NCBI RefSeq assembly: GCF_004770475.1
Contig: NZ_RQHK01000017.1
Coordinates: forward strand, 310,001 to 374,000
DNA: 64,000 nt
Origin: Leptospira mtsangambouensis
GTDB lineage: Bacteria; Spirochaetota; Leptospiria; Leptospirales; Leptospiraceae
Direction: 5' to 3'
Shown: positions 1-9,779 of the stretch, piece by piece
Layout of the letters: the number at the start of each line of letters is the position of its first letter
Position numbering within the stretch: position 1 is the first letter of the stretch
Translations under genes and position numbers: made by a program
Notes under the pieces: generated by a model
What the model was told of the DNA's origin: nothing
The model's input: the letters and a program-made list of their open reading frames with translations, nothing else
Database searches by the model: none

Positions 1-251
1 AATGTAAAATTTGAATTCGGAAACTGTGAATACAGTCTAGACGACATATCACCTGGACCACATCCTAAATCCAAAATGGATTCAGGAGTAAACCTGGAAG
101 GAAGTCTATCTTGAAACTTACGAATCAGAAAGGAATGAGCAGTTTCAAAGTCAGCGTGGGCATAAGACTCTACTTGGGTAGGATCTTCCATAAGTTCTGG
201 CTCTGGAATTCGAACCATGTGGTGAAAGGAAAAGTTTACAGATCGTTTCAT
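1..251 (-). CDS. Class I SAM-dependent methyltransferase, N-terminal part (runs off left edge)
   Basis: The reverse strand encodes an open N-terminal segment of about 83 residues that leaves the window without a stop. It carries the class I methyltransferase glycine-rich SAM-binding motif LDLGCGPGDM near residue 65, preceded by a helical stretch (AHSFLIRKF) typical of the region before motif I. The substrate cannot be told because the acceptor domain is outside the window. The ATG at 251 lies only 23 bases from the divergent lipoprotein start at 275; a second in-frame ATG at 218 would leave more room. No strong ribosome-binding site is visible for either. Confidence 0.75.
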   Translation of the reverse strand, partial: MKRSVNFSFHHMVRIPEPELMEDPTQVESYAHADFETAHSFLIRKFQDRLPSRFTPESILDLGCGPGDMSSRLYSQFPNSNFT

Positions 252-274
252 TCTCTATTAAGGATAAAAAATTC

Positions 275-748
275 ATGAGACAAATTATTCTATCCATTCT
301 TTTCTTTGCGTTTCTCGCAAATTGTATGCTTACAGAAACAATAGGAATTCCCACCTATGGTGCAGTCAAAGGTTCGGAGGCAAAAAAACGGATCTCTGAA
401 GCCATTTTTGAAGCAGAATCCACTGCTTCTTCCTTTTGGTTGGCGCAATCTGGGATGAAAGGAGGACAAGGCCCCATTTCTCCCCTCCTCCTGATCAATG
501 GTTTTCTGGCAAAAATCCTGTATTCGTATCTTACAAAAATCGAAGATGAAGAGTATTTTATGGAATCATCTGTTTTACAGTGTGAATCAGATATTCGCAC
601 CAAGGGTGCATTGGCCCTAGGTGTTATTTATGATGGTTTAACAACTGTTGGGGGAGCATCTCGTGATGCCCTATTACTTCCGGAATTCGCTTCCTGCGAC
701 CTGGACCGCACAGGAAAAATTATCACATTAGAACCAATTCGCTTTTAA
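275..748 (+). CDS. Leptospira-type lipoprotein, unknown function
   Basis: 157 residues. The N-terminus has a charged start, a hydrophobic core and FLANC, a spirochaete-style lipobox with Cys17 as the likely acylated residue. The rest is an A/G-rich helical domain with a GVIYDGLTTVGG stretch and conserved-looking Cys residues. I do not recognise an enzyme fold; it resembles small lipoproteins found repeatedly in Leptospira genomes. AAGGA sits about 11 bases before the ATG. It is first of three tightly packed genes (next start within 13 bases of its stop), so co-transcription with the serine hydrolase and the START-like protein is likely. Confidence 0.7.
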   Translation: MRQIILSILFFAFLANCMLTETIGIPTYGAVKGSEAKKRISEAIFEAESTASSFWLAQSGMKGGQGPISPLLLINGFLAKILYSYLTKIEDEEYFMESSVLQCESDIRTKGALALGVIYDGLTTVGGASRDALLLPEFASCDLDRTGKIITLEPIRF

Positions 749-760
749 ATGAGGGTCACT

Positions 761-2005
761 ATGAAATCAATTCAATCTATCATATTCCTATCTCTTGTTT
801 CTTCTTTGATTGTGAATTGCCAAAAGCCTCTTGCAACAGACAAGGATACACAATCGTTACTTGTCGCAGGAATATTTGGTTCTTGTTTTAGTCTCGACAC
901 TTGTTTTGATCAGTATGCAAAAACTACCGACGAGGGAGCTAGTTTTCAAGTATTCGATGGATCAGGTAACAGAATTTATGCGAGACAATCCATTTTAGAT
1001 TATAATACCTATAAACCCATTGCGTCTGGATCCAAATGGGTAACTGCCATCACAGCCATGCGAGCCATTGATTGTAATTCCAATAGTGGAACGTTTGCAA
1101 ACTGCGGGACAGTGACTACGGGAACCTGTGCCACGGGTGGTACCTTATCGTTGAGTCGAACCACGGGAGATATCCTCGGATGGACTGGAACTAAGGGAAC
1201 CATTACTCTCCGGCAATTATTGTCTTTTACCTCTGGTCTCAATGCAGGCGGAGGAAATGGTTCAGGACAGGCCACCTGTATCTCTACATTGCCAGTCGGT
1301 GCATCAGGCACACAAAAAGATACTTGTGTCAATGAAATCCGGGATCAATCCACAGGAACACCCGGAGCTTTATTCCAATACAATTCCAACCATATGGCAG
1401 TCGCACAACGTATGTTAGAGATATCCTGTGGAAAAACATGGAATACCATTTTCACCCAGCTCATCGTCACACCTTTGGGTTGGGATGCTAGCCAAGCAGT
1501 TTGGAAAGGAAACTACCGAACAACAGAAGACACGGACGGAAGTTTGGCCGGAGCCTTTGGTCTCTCCATTTCTCCAGAACATTATGCAAGAATGATAAAC
1601 GCACTCCTAATGAACGGAACTGCTAAAAATGCCTCAGGAGGAAATATTGCTAATTTTTTATCCACTACTTCAGTGACGGAAATTTTGGCAGACCAATACA
1701 ATGGGGCAAAGATAGGTTACTCCCAATTTTCAGCCTTTGGGTATCGTTGGCAATACGGACTTGGTAACTGGAGATTTTGCACGACTACGGATGTACCCGC
1801 AGAATGCGATAAAGACCTTATATCGCACAGCATTGGAATCAATGGATTTTATCCGTGGATAGATAAAAATCGAAATTATATGGCAATCCTTGCTGTAAAT
1901 AATATTGGGAGAAAAAATGGATTGAGTTTGTTACCAGCATCATCAACCTCATTATTCTTTGCAGAAACAGTGAGACCACTCATCCATCTACAAATAGGTA
2001 AGTAA
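761..2005 (+). CDS. Lipoprotein serine hydrolase of the class C beta-lactamase/EstB-like fold
   Basis: 414 residues from the ATG at 761, chosen because GAGGG lies 5 bases upstream and the reading gives a clean signal peptide ending in IVNC; an ATG at 749 overlapping the previous stop is the alternative. An SxxK motif (SGSK) near residue 90 provides the expected nucleophile and base, LRQLLSFTSGL is the family's typical post-nucleophile segment, and FQYNSNHMAVAQRM matches the Y-x-S region of esterase-like members, followed by W...TPLGWD. The family includes beta-lactamases, DD-peptidases and esterases; the substrate is not predictable here. Many Cys residues suggest disulfides in an envelope-exposed protein. 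It is the second gene of a three-gene run. Confidence 0.82.
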   Translation: MKSIQSIIFLSLVSSLIVNCQKPLATDKDTQSLLVAGIFGSCFSLDTCFDQYAKTTDEGASFQVFDGSGNRIYARQSILDYNTYKPIASGSKWVTAITAMRAIDCNSNSGTFANCGTVTTGTCATGGTLSLSRTTGDILGWTGTKGTITLRQLLSFTSGLNAGGGNGSGQATCISTLPVGASGTQKDTCVNEIRDQSTGTPGALFQYNSNHMAVAQRMLEISCGKTWNTIFTQLIVTPLGWDASQAVWKGNYRTTEDTDGSLAGAFGLSISPEHYARMINALLMNGTAKNASGGNIANFLSTTSVTEILADQYNGAKIGYSQFSAFGYRWQYGLGNWRFCTTTDVPAECDKDLISHSIGINGFYPWIDKNRNYMAILAVNNIGRKNGLSLLPASSTSLFFAETVRPLIHLQIGK

Positions 2006-2007
2006 CC

Positions 2008-2682
2008 ATGACAAAAAAACAAATCCTAATTATGACTTTGGTAGGAATCTCCTTTCTATCAAATTTATCTTCGCTCTTTGCCCAATCACCTGAATGGTCG
2101 GAGTCCAAACGGAAAAAAGGAATCCAAGTATTGACTCGTCCTTTTGCAGGTTCCAACCTAGATGAGTTTTTAGGTCGAACCGAAGTAGATGCTTCTATTT
2201 CTCAAGTCATCGCTCTCTTAACTGACCCGGCTTCTTGTAAAAATCTTTACCACCAGTGTAAGGAACTCACTGTGCTTTCCGGGACTGAAAAAAAATCAGT
2301 TGTTTATCTTCGTAACGGAGCACCTTGGCCAGTCAATGATCGTGATTTGATTATGGACAGGGGATTTGAACAAAACAATAAAACTCTGGCAACTGTAATG
2401 AAAATCAAACGCCTTGATTCCAATGCACGCCCAACTCCTTCTGGAGTCACTCGTATGGAAAACTTTGAAGGTGTTTGGCGTATCATTCCGCAGGCCAATG
2501 GAAAACTTAAAATTGAATACCAGGCTCACTTTGAACCAGGTGGGTCCGTTCCCCAATCAGTCATCAATTTAGTCTTAACTGACACTCCTTACGAATCACT
2601 TTTGAATTTAAAAAACTTGGTAGAAGAAGGAAAACATAAAGATACAAAATATGATTGGATCAAGGAACCCGCAAAAAACTAA
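2008..2682 (+). CDS. Secreted START/SRPBCC-like lipid-binding protein
   Basis: 224 residues, starting 2 bases after the serine hydrolase stop, so translation is probably coupled. A signal peptide ends near residue 25 (SSLFAQ, signal peptidase I type, no lipobox Cys). The mature part looks like a START-domain helix-grip fold: a leading GIQVLTRPF strand, a DASISQVIALLTDP helix, YLRNGAPWPVNDRDLIM (the WPV/RD motif common in START-like proteins) and a long C-terminal helix around LLNLKNLVEEG. START domains bind a hydrophobic ligand; a periplasmic lipid role is inference. Context with a lipoprotein hydrolase would fit envelope lipid handling. Confidence 0.78.
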   Translation: MTKKQILIMTLVGISFLSNLSSLFAQSPEWSESKRKKGIQVLTRPFAGSNLDEFLGRTEVDASISQVIALLTDPASCKNLYHQCKELTVLSGTEKKSVVYLRNGAPWPVNDRDLIMDRGFEQNNKTLATVMKIKRLDSNARPTPSGVTRMENFEGVWRIIPQANGKLKIEYQAHFEPGGSVPQSVINLVLTDTPYESLLNLKNLVEEGKHKDTKYDWIKEPAKN

Positions 2683-2723
2683 CTACAATCGGTGATTTGC
2701 TTCATTAATCTAGGTCACCAAAC

Positions 2724-2767
2724 TTTGACATCACGGGAGTTTCATGTAGATTCTCTGTGGTGTCAAA
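2724..2767. terminator. Inverted repeat between convergent genes
   Basis: Arms TTTGACATCAC and GTGGTGTCAAA (11 bp, one G-T pair) flank a 22-base loop. It lies between two genes that meet head-on, with the right arm reaching into the last codons of the reverse-strand gene. No good T-run follows on either strand, so termination is a weak inference. Confidence 0.35.
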
Positions 2768-3392
2768 ATGTAGTTCGGAATCCATAACTGACAAAATTGG
2801 ATCCACAATTGGGATCTGGAGGACAATACAAACCAAAAACTCCTGATCTGTGATGAACTCTGATAAAAACTTCCGTTTTTCGTTCAAATGGCAAATAAGA
2901 ACTAAATTCCACCATCATATAATTTAGCAAAGCTCTGGATTCGATGGCATCTTTTTGTAAACCATCCAAATAGTATCCTTTGGCTTTATTCTCTAACTTT
3001 GGATTCTCAGAAGCAAGAGACAATCCTTCGCCTAACGATAAACTAAATGGTGAACCATACATTCGATCGATTTTGACAATGTAAAATCCATTCACTTCCC
3101 AATGATTCATCTCTCCGAAATGTTTGGTGACATTTCCTTCCCATAAAAAATCAAACCAACGAATTCGGTAATCGAATGGCCGCGAAATTCCTAAACTTCC
3201 TATATATGATTCTTTGTAGTCGGTTTTTTGGCGAAATACAATGGGGATTAGGTCTGTTGTCGTAAAGATTCCTCCGTATAAAACCAAATTCCAATTTTCT
3301 TTTGGTAAAGAAACGGAATGAAGATCCCGCAAAGGAAAGAGTGCAGTTAAAAAAATACAAGATAGGAAAATAACGAGTTTATTAAAAAACAT
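2763..3392 (-). CDS. Outer-membrane beta-barrel protein with HHRSG...GSN motif (PagL-like?)
   Basis: 209 residues from the ATG at 3392, giving a signal peptide MFFNKLVIFLSCIFL; TTG at 3425 (GAAGG upstream) or ATG at 3479 (overlapping the neighbour) are alternatives. The mature protein alternates aromatic and polar residues as in a small barrel and ends in an aromatic residue (RTTF). Near the C-terminus VHHRSGVFG is followed by GSNFVSYGFR, resembling the His/Ser-containing end of PagL-like acyloxyacyl hydrolases and related outer-membrane proteins. Lipid A deacylation is therefore possible but unproven. It lies just downstream of a lipoprotein gene on the same strand, probably co-transcribed. 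Confidence 0.6.
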   Translation of the reverse strand: MFFNKLVIFLSCIFLTALFPLRDLHSVSLPKENWNLVLYGGIFTTTDLIPIVFRQKTDYKESYIGSLGISRPFDYRIRWFDFLWEGNVTKHFGEMNHWEVNGFYIVKIDRMYGSPFSLSLGEGLSLASENPKLENKAKGYYLDGLQKDAIESRALLNYMMVEFSSYLPFERKTEVFIRVHHRSGVFGLYCPPDPNCGSNFVSYGFRTTF

Positions 3393-3442
3393 CCGATTGA
3401 ATTTTATTTTTTGAATTTGAATCAAATGAGAATTTACCTTCG

Positions 3443-4225
3443 TTACGGTTGGAACCAATCCCTGTTTCTTTTTTCCCATTCCTTTAATTGAGAATGGATA
3501 TTGTCATAATTTTGAAGGAATAACCTTCTTAAAAAAGTTTCATATTCTTTACAGTTTTCTGTTTGAGATTGTTCCAGTGATTCTCTCAGGTTACTTGGTT
3601 TTTCTTGTATGCAAAATTTTTGTAATTTAGATGGGTAACGGTTCGAATTAAATGCAGGTCCGACAATACTGGATCCAGTACCAATATAAAATGGCATCGG
3701 AGCCCAAACTGTTTCATGAGTGGATAAAAAAGAAATTCTATGCAAATTCATTTCACCGGATGTCCAAACTAGTTCTGCTTCTGTTTCCATTGTGCCATAA
3801 TACAACATCGTTAATGCGAGTAAACTCAGTCCAACGCTATAAAAAGGTCTTTGACTTTCTTTTCGAATAACAACCGTAAGATTATCAATATTAGACAATT
3901 CAAATCCACGGTCCCACCTTGGGAGTTCATTTGGATTTATAGGTTTTTCTTGTTTTGGCTTTGGCGCAAATTTTGGATCGGGTTCTGCCATTGGAACCGT
4001 AGATAAATCTGCAATGTTCACACTTTCATCTAACAAAATGGCAGGTGGAACTGGAAAAATCTCATTAAAAACTTTGGCAAGAATGGGATCTGTAGTTGTC
4101 CACCGAATAGAAATCATTTTGTTTTTGGAAAGTTTTGCCTCCGAACTCAGCTCAGGCATAGGAGTTTTACAGGAGAGATTCAAAACAATAAAAACAAGGA
4201 AATAAAAAAATATTCGTAGGATCAT
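3443..4225 (-). CDS. Lipoprotein, unknown function
   Basis: 260 residues with a hydrophobic N-terminus and lipobox LNLSC (Cys19). A proline/lysine-rich linker (PDPKFAPKPKQEKPINP) separates a short N-terminal part from a second domain that contains another hydrophobic stretch (VGLSLLALTMLYYG), so the protein may be anchored twice. The C-terminus is rich in charged helix (ETFLRRLF, SQLKEWEKRNRD). No known family recognised. The downstream outer-membrane barrel gene follows closely on the same strand and the pair may act together at the envelope. Confidence 0.6.
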   Translation of the reverse strand: MILRIFFYFLVFIVLNLSCKTPMPELSSEAKLSKNKMISIRWTTTDPILAKVFNEIFPVPPAILLDESVNIADLSTVPMAEPDPKFAPKPKQEKPINPNELPRWDRGFELSNIDNLTVVIRKESQRPFYSVGLSLLALTMLYYGTMETEAELVWTSGEMNLHRISFLSTHETVWAPMPFYIGTGSSIVGPAFNSNRYPSKLQKFCIQEKPSNLRESLEQSQTENCKEYETFLRRLFLQNYDNIHSQLKEWEKRNRDWFQP

Positions 4226-4601
4226 ATTAGGTTAAAATTCAAAATTTAATTTTGCAATATTCTAAATTCATATCGTACCAAATTAAAAAAAAATAAACAA
4301 AAATGACAAGTAACAAAGATAAGATTACTGTATTTCAAGTTAGACTTCCAAAATGAAAATGAATAGGAGATTATCCTTCTGAATTTTATCGATATTTCAA
4401 CAAATATCCATCCAAATTTATAACATAAAACTCACGCAATTCCCAAGGATTGTCCATTCTATGCGTATTTTTATGGACAATTCCCTTTATTTTGTAATAT
4501 CCATACAAGGACTGAACTTTACATCGCAAAACAAAAGTCATCTGCTGAATCTAATTGACAATAAATCAAATTTAGTTTCTGATACTCACGAGAAATTACA
4601 T
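4226..4601. other. Gene-free AT-rich spacer with one candidate promoter
   Basis: 376 bases between the divergent lipoprotein genes at 4225 and 4602. Open frames inside are short and lack ribosome-binding sites. The only site worth naming is TTGACA at 4555-4560 with TGATAC/GATACT 19-20 bases later, a possible but over-spaced sigma70 promoter for the gene at 4602. A longer in-frame start at 4461 for that gene was rejected because it would put 47 uncharged, non-signal residues ahead of a perfect lipoprotein signal. Confidence 0.4.
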
Positions 4602-4856
4602 ATGAAAATGATCAAATACTTAATTCTTCTGTTTATGTTTACATTGGCAAATTGCGATCGAGAAATTGCAAATGTAACAGGGAAATGTGATAGAGCAAAG
4701 AAAGAATCCAATTTATGTTTACTTTCCACAGTGCTTGCTTGTGAAAAAAGTCCCGATGCGGAACGCTATCGAAAATTAGGAATAAATATCTGCACTAATT
4801 TTGATGGATATTTGTTTATGATTAATGCGTTTTGTGACGTACCTGAAGAATGCTAA
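4602..4856 (+). CDS. Small cysteine-rich lipoprotein
   Basis: 84 residues from ATG 4602. The start was chosen because it opens directly into a signal peptide MKMIKYLILLFMFTLANC with Cys18 as lipidation site. The mature part has eight further Cys residues in about 66 positions (GKCDRAK, NLCLLS, LACEKS, INICTNF, AFCDVPEEC among them), which suggests a small disulfide-bonded domain on the outer membrane. No family recognised. A rho-independent terminator follows 40 bases after the stop. Confidence 0.6.
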   Translation: MKMIKYLILLFMFTLANCDREIANVTGKCDRAKKESNLCLLSTVLACEKSPDAERYRKLGINICTNFDGYLFMINAFCDVPEEC

Positions 4857-4896
4857 CTAAAGCAAAAGACTATACGATTGTTTTTGGATTTAGATA

Positions 4897-4930
4897 TAAA
4901 AAAAGCCCGATTGCTCGGGCTTTTTCTTTT
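4897..4930. terminator. Rho-independent terminator, bidirectional
   Basis: AAAAAGCCCGA, loop TTGC, TCGGGCTTTTT: an 11-bp perfect stem with A-run before and T-run after. It lies between convergent genes (small lipoprotein on the + strand, acyl-CoA dehydrogenase on the - strand) and can serve both. Confidence 0.9.
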
Positions 4931-4984
4931 CTCTTTGCCGATCGGATTTTCATCCTATCGACATCAAATAAACTTAATTTCTAA

Positions 4985-6661
<1,677 letters not shown>

Positions 6662-6793
6662 GTGTTTAACGTTCCTGCGGTGGTTTTCTTCCACTATACG
6701 GAAGGAAAGTACCTTGTCATTTTCATTTTTAGACTAGGTTTTGGGTCGGGTCGGGCCAAACTGGGCAAAAGTTGGGGTTAAGGAAAGAAATTA

Positions 6794-7270
6794 TTGAAAA
6801 TCATCGGCATTGACCCTGGATCCCATCGTGTGGGCTATGCGATTCTTTCCTTTCCTGAAGGACTGCGTCGTAACCCCGAACTGTTAACATACGGGACCAT
6901 TGAAGTGGCTCCGAAAACGCCTTCTCCCACCAACCTCCTCCAAATCCGCAAGGAACTGATGGATATCCTCACCGAATTCCAACCGGAGGCGGCCGCGGTC
7001 GAAGAACTCTTCTTTGTTCAGAACACAACGACCGGAATGAAGGTTTCGGAATCTCGCGGGGTCATCTTACTTTCCCTCGGCGAAAAACAAATTCCTGTTG
7101 TATCACTGACAGCCACGCAAATCAAAAAAGGAATCTCCGCCAAAGGGAATGCCACCAAAAAAGAAGTCCGGGCAGCAATCCAAATGATTTTAGGATTTAA
7201 AGATTTGAAAGGCCACGACGACTCTTGGGACGCCATCGCTTGTGCCTTTGTGGGTCGATCTTTAGTTTGA
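6794..7270 (+). CDS. ruvC: Crossover junction endodeoxyribonuclease RuvC
   Basis: 158 residues, the family's normal length. RuvC cleaves Holliday junctions together with the RuvAB branch-migration motor. All four acidic residues of the RNase H-like active site are visible: Asp7 in IGIDPGSHRVGY, Glu in VEELFF near residue 71, and the two Asp of the final GHDDSWDAIA motif. The start is a TTG at 6794 with AAGGAAAG 6-8 bases ahead; no ATG would keep the invariant MKIIGIDPG start. ruvA and ruvB are not in this window, so the gene is separate from them here. Its last 9 bases overlap the convergent SDR gene. Confidence 0.97.
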   Translation: MKIIGIDPGSHRVGYAILSFPEGLRRNPELLTYGTIEVAPKTPSPTNLLQIRKELMDILTEFQPEAAAVEELFFVQNTTTGMKVSESRGVILLSLGEKQIPVVSLTATQIKKGISAKGNATKKEVRAAIQMILGFKDLKGHDDSWDAIACAFVGRSLV

Positions 7271-8011
7271 TCCACTCCTCGCATTGTTCATAGACAAGAA
7301 GATTTCATTCTTTTGTTCCCGACTCGCATTGGCAGAGACAGTAGAAAAGCCAGTAGTGATTTCCAAATCTCCATTTCGCAGACCTTCTATAACGCTATCT
7401 GCATATTCATTTAAATTTAGTCCCGCTGTATGAGTGTTAGGAATTCCTAAATCGGTATCGACCATGGGTGGTGAAACTTCAATCACTTCAATGGGTTGGT
7501 TACGAAATTGAAATCGTAGTGTCAATGTGAAGGAGTGTAATGCTGCTTTGGTAGCACTATACACCGGTGCGTAAGCCAAAGGGATATGTGATAGTCCTGA
7601 TGTTGTATTTAAAATCGCCGCATTTTTCTTTGCAAACAGGTGTTTAGCGAATAACATCGAAAGATGGATGGGAGCTCCCAAATTTAAATCGATTTCTTTG
7701 CCCAAGTTTGCCCAAGGTTCTAGTTCATTTAATTTTGGATAACGTTGGATTCCTGCGTTATTGAATAACACATTGAGTTCAGGAAAATCCTTTGTTGTTT
7801 CTTGGAATAATTTTTCTCTCTCTTCTGGTTTCGAAATATCACGAAGATAAGTCCCCCACCCCGGATAAGATTTTCGAATCTCTTCCATTTTCTTTTCATT
7901 AGTTCCGCAGACTAAAATTTGGTTTCCGAGACTGGAGAGTCGTTTTGCCAGAGCAAGTCCGATCCCACTCGTTCCCCCAGTGATGAGGATTGTATTTCCA
8001 TTTAATTGCAT
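7262..8011 (-). CDS. Short-chain dehydrogenase/reductase (DltE-like)
   Basis: 249 residues, classical SDR size. The NAD(P)-binding TGGTSGIG is at residues 11-18, NNAG near 88, the catalytic Ser in NTTSGLSH and the YxxxK pair in YSATK near residue 153. The overall sequence resembles the DltE/YbbO-like group of uncharacterised SDRs; substrate unknown. It is divergent from a TetR regulator with a perfect palindrome between them, so it is probably the regulator's target. The 3' end overlaps ruvC tail to tail by 9 bases. Confidence 0.88.
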   Translation of the reverse strand: MQLNGNTILITGGTSGIGLALAKRLSSLGNQILVCGTNEKKMEEIRKSYPGWGTYLRDISKPEEREKLFQETTKDFPELNVLFNNAGIQRYPKLNELEPWANLGKEIDLNLGAPIHLSMLFAKHLFAKKNAAILNTTSGLSHIPLAYAPVYSATKAALHSFTLTLRFQFRNQPIEVIEVSPPMVDTDLGIPNTHTAGLNLNEYADSVIEGLRNGDLEITTGFSTVSANASREQKNEIFLSMNNARSGSN

Positions 8012-8046
8012 AAATTTTTACCTTTTCCTTAGTTACATTTACAATA

Positions 8047-8063
8047 TTTTGTAAGTTACAAAA
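8047..8063. promoter_or_regulatory. TetR operator candidate in SDR/tetR divergent region
   Basis: TTTTGTAA-G-TTACAAAA is a perfect 17-bp palindrome 36 bases upstream of the SDR start and 88 bases upstream of the tetR start. An extra half-site TTTTGTAA lies at 8102-8109, closer to tetR. Location and symmetry suit binding by the TetR protein encoded next door. Confidence 0.6.
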
Positions 8064-8150
8064 AGTCAAGTCCGTAAGTTTCAAAACTAACATTTTTTTC
8101 ATTTTGTAATTTGAGATTGACCCCCTGGATTTCGATCCGATCCTTTCCTT

Positions 8151-8741
8151 ATGCCAAGAACAGGTCTCACAGCCTCGGAAATCCAAGACAAAGCCGTGGA
8201 AATTGCCATAGGCGAAATGCGGGCCAAAGGTTTTGAAAAGGTTCGTTTGGTGGATGTTGCCAAAGAAATGGGGATTAGCCATGCGGCCCTCTACTCACAT
8301 TTTCAAGACAAAACAGCTCTTTTTGATGCTGTTTCCGAACGTTGGCTTGTGAAGTTAGATGAAAAACAGGATTTGCTTGTAAAAGAAAAACGAGACCCCA
8401 TCCAAAAGATCCTCACTTGGTTTCTAAATCTCCACCGAATGAAATTGGAAAAGGTAAATCTTGATCCTGAACTGTATAAGGCATTCGATATGGCTGCAGA
8501 AGAATCCAAACCCTTCATCCAAACCCATTTGACCAATATGCAAAGCCAAATGTCGAGTTTGGTCACAGAAGCTATGAACCAAAAGAAGATCAAAAAAAGG
8601 GAAGTGAACCTGGTGACAGAAATTCTAATTTCAGCAGGAACTGCTTTCACTCACCCAAAACTTGTGGCCCAACACTGTCATGAGAACAGAGAAACGTTGT
8701 TAGTGGAAACAATTGAAGCGGTATTGAAGGGATTAGGTTAA
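8151..8741 (+). CDS. TetR-family transcriptional regulator
   Basis: 196 residues. The N-terminal helix-turn-helix is clear: EIQDKAVEIAIGEMRAKGF, then VRLVDVAKEMGISHAALYSHF with the family's turn and recognition helix, followed by KTALFDAVSERW. The C-terminal ligand domain is ~130 residues with no recognised inducer class. It is divergent from an SDR gene, an arrangement typical of a local repressor controlling itself and a detoxifying oxidoreductase. Confidence 0.9.
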   Translation: MPRTGLTASEIQDKAVEIAIGEMRAKGFEKVRLVDVAKEMGISHAALYSHFQDKTALFDAVSERWLVKLDEKQDLLVKEKRDPIQKILTWFLNLHRMKLEKVNLDPELYKAFDMAAEESKPFIQTHLTNMQSQMSSLVTEAMNQKKIKKREVNLVTEILISAGTAFTHPKLVAQHCHENRETLLVETIEAVLKGLG

Positions 8742-8746
8742 TCTGA

Positions 8747-8780
8747 TGATCAATGTAGAAACGAAACTTTCTACTGATCA
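8747..8780. terminator. Hairpin after tetR
   Basis: TGATCA-AT-GTAGAAA pairs with TTTCTAC-TGATCA, a 13-bp stem with a 2-base bulge and loop CGAAAC. It lies just past the tetR stop; the T-rich run comes only 20 bases later, so termination is plausible but not classical. Confidence 0.4.
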
Positions 8781-8811
8781 CGCAAAAGAAAATAAGTTCT
8801 GTTTTGTTTTT

Positions 8812-9342
8812 TTATTCTGTTTCTCCTGCTAAAAACCTGGCTGTGTTCACATTGCGTATCGTCATTACTTTATACAATTTATGACTGATTAATTTGGCAA
8901 GTTGGCTCTTGTTTACATTTTCTCTTTTAATATTCCAAATGATGGCACCTTTCATATAAAGAATATCGAGATAATCCATTTTGAGAGGTAGTTCCTGGAT
9001 GATTTTTTTGGAATCTGCCTCTGGAAATAAATACGCAACATCCGTCCTTTGTGTGTTATCATTTTGCCATTCCTCTGGGATCGCTTTGGCAATTTTTTTC
9101 ATTTCTTTTTCTGTCTTCACAAGAGTGGGAATTTCAAAATCAAAAGTATTTTCAAAACCTTTTGTGATTTTTGCGAGAACTGTTTTTTGATCATCTTCTG
9201 ATTCAAAAATGATATTCCCTGAATTGATATAAGTAGAAACTTCCGTGTAACCAAAGGATTCAAAAAGTGTTCGAAGTTTTTTCATTTCGACCTTTCTGTT
9301 TCCTCCGACATTGATTCCTCTGAGTAATGCAATATATTTCAT
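8812..9342 (-). CDS. DUF1697 family protein
   Basis: 176 residues, full family length. The hallmark N-terminus [19 protein letters not shown] and the segment [17 protein letters not shown] identify DUF1697, a widespread family of unknown biochemical function. No signal peptide, so cytoplasmic. It stands alone between a TetR gene and a toxin-antitoxin pair. Confidence 0.85.
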   Translation of the reverse strand: MKYIALLRGINVGGNRKVEMKKLRTLFESFGYTEVSTYINSGNIIFESEDDQKTVLAKITKGFENTFDFEIPTLVKTEKEMKKIAKAIPEEWQNDNTQRTDVAYLFPEADSKKIIQELPLKMDYLDILYMKGAIIWNIKRENVNKSQLAKLISHKLYKVMTIRNVNTARFLAGETE

Positions 9343-9380
9343 GTTGGTGTTAGGGGATGATTCTCAAATTGATATAGATA

Positions 9381-9779
9381 TTATTTACTCCAATTCTCGA
9401 TTCTTAAATCGGGAATCATGGAGAAGTGTTTTTCGTTATTGGTAACTAATGTGTAATTTAGATATAAAGCAGTAGATCCGATCAATAAATCGAAATCATC
9501 AACAATATTTCCTTTTTTTTGTAATACGGCTTTCACTTCTCCAAATGTTTCGACAATTCCTTTAGTCAATTCGACAACGGGGAAAATTTCTCCAATTCTA
9601 TATACGGTTGCTAAATTCTTTTCTCTACTTTTTGATTTTTTCGCACCAAAGATTAACTCACCATAAGTAATGACGGAAATTGCTTTTGAAGAATTCTTTT
9701 TTTCGATGAGATTTTTCTGGACTCTCTCATTTCCCTTAAGACTATAAATGATAATATCTGTATCAATCAAAAAGCTCAT
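9381..9779 (-). CDS. PIN-domain ribonuclease toxin (VapC/FitB-like)
   Basis: 132 residues, typical PIN toxin length. The acidic metal-binding residues can be read in order: Asp7 in FLIDTDIIIY, Glu in TYGELIFGAKKS near residue 42, Asp in IVDDFDLLIGSTAL near 97-99, and the VTNNEKHF segment near the end where the family has T-N-x-x-H-F. PIN toxins cleave RNA, often tRNA. The gene overlaps the upstream antitoxin gene by 17 bases, the usual translationally coupled layout. Confidence 0.88.
   Translation of the reverse strand: MSFLIDTDIIIYSLKGNERVQKNLIEKKNSSKAISVITYGELIFGAKKSKSREKNLATVYRIGEIFPVVELTKGIVETFGEVKAVLQKKGNIVDDFDLLIGSTALYLNYTLVTNNEKHFSMIPDLRIENWSK

Noticed and set aside
1009..1332. Reverse-strand open frame of 107 codons inside the serine hydrolase gene
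   Set aside because: Shadow frame of a well-supported gene with clear motifs on the + strand.
4461..4601. Longer N-terminus for the small lipoprotein gene at 4602
   Set aside because: The extra 47 residues come before a perfect lipoprotein signal and lack homology or a ribosome-binding site.
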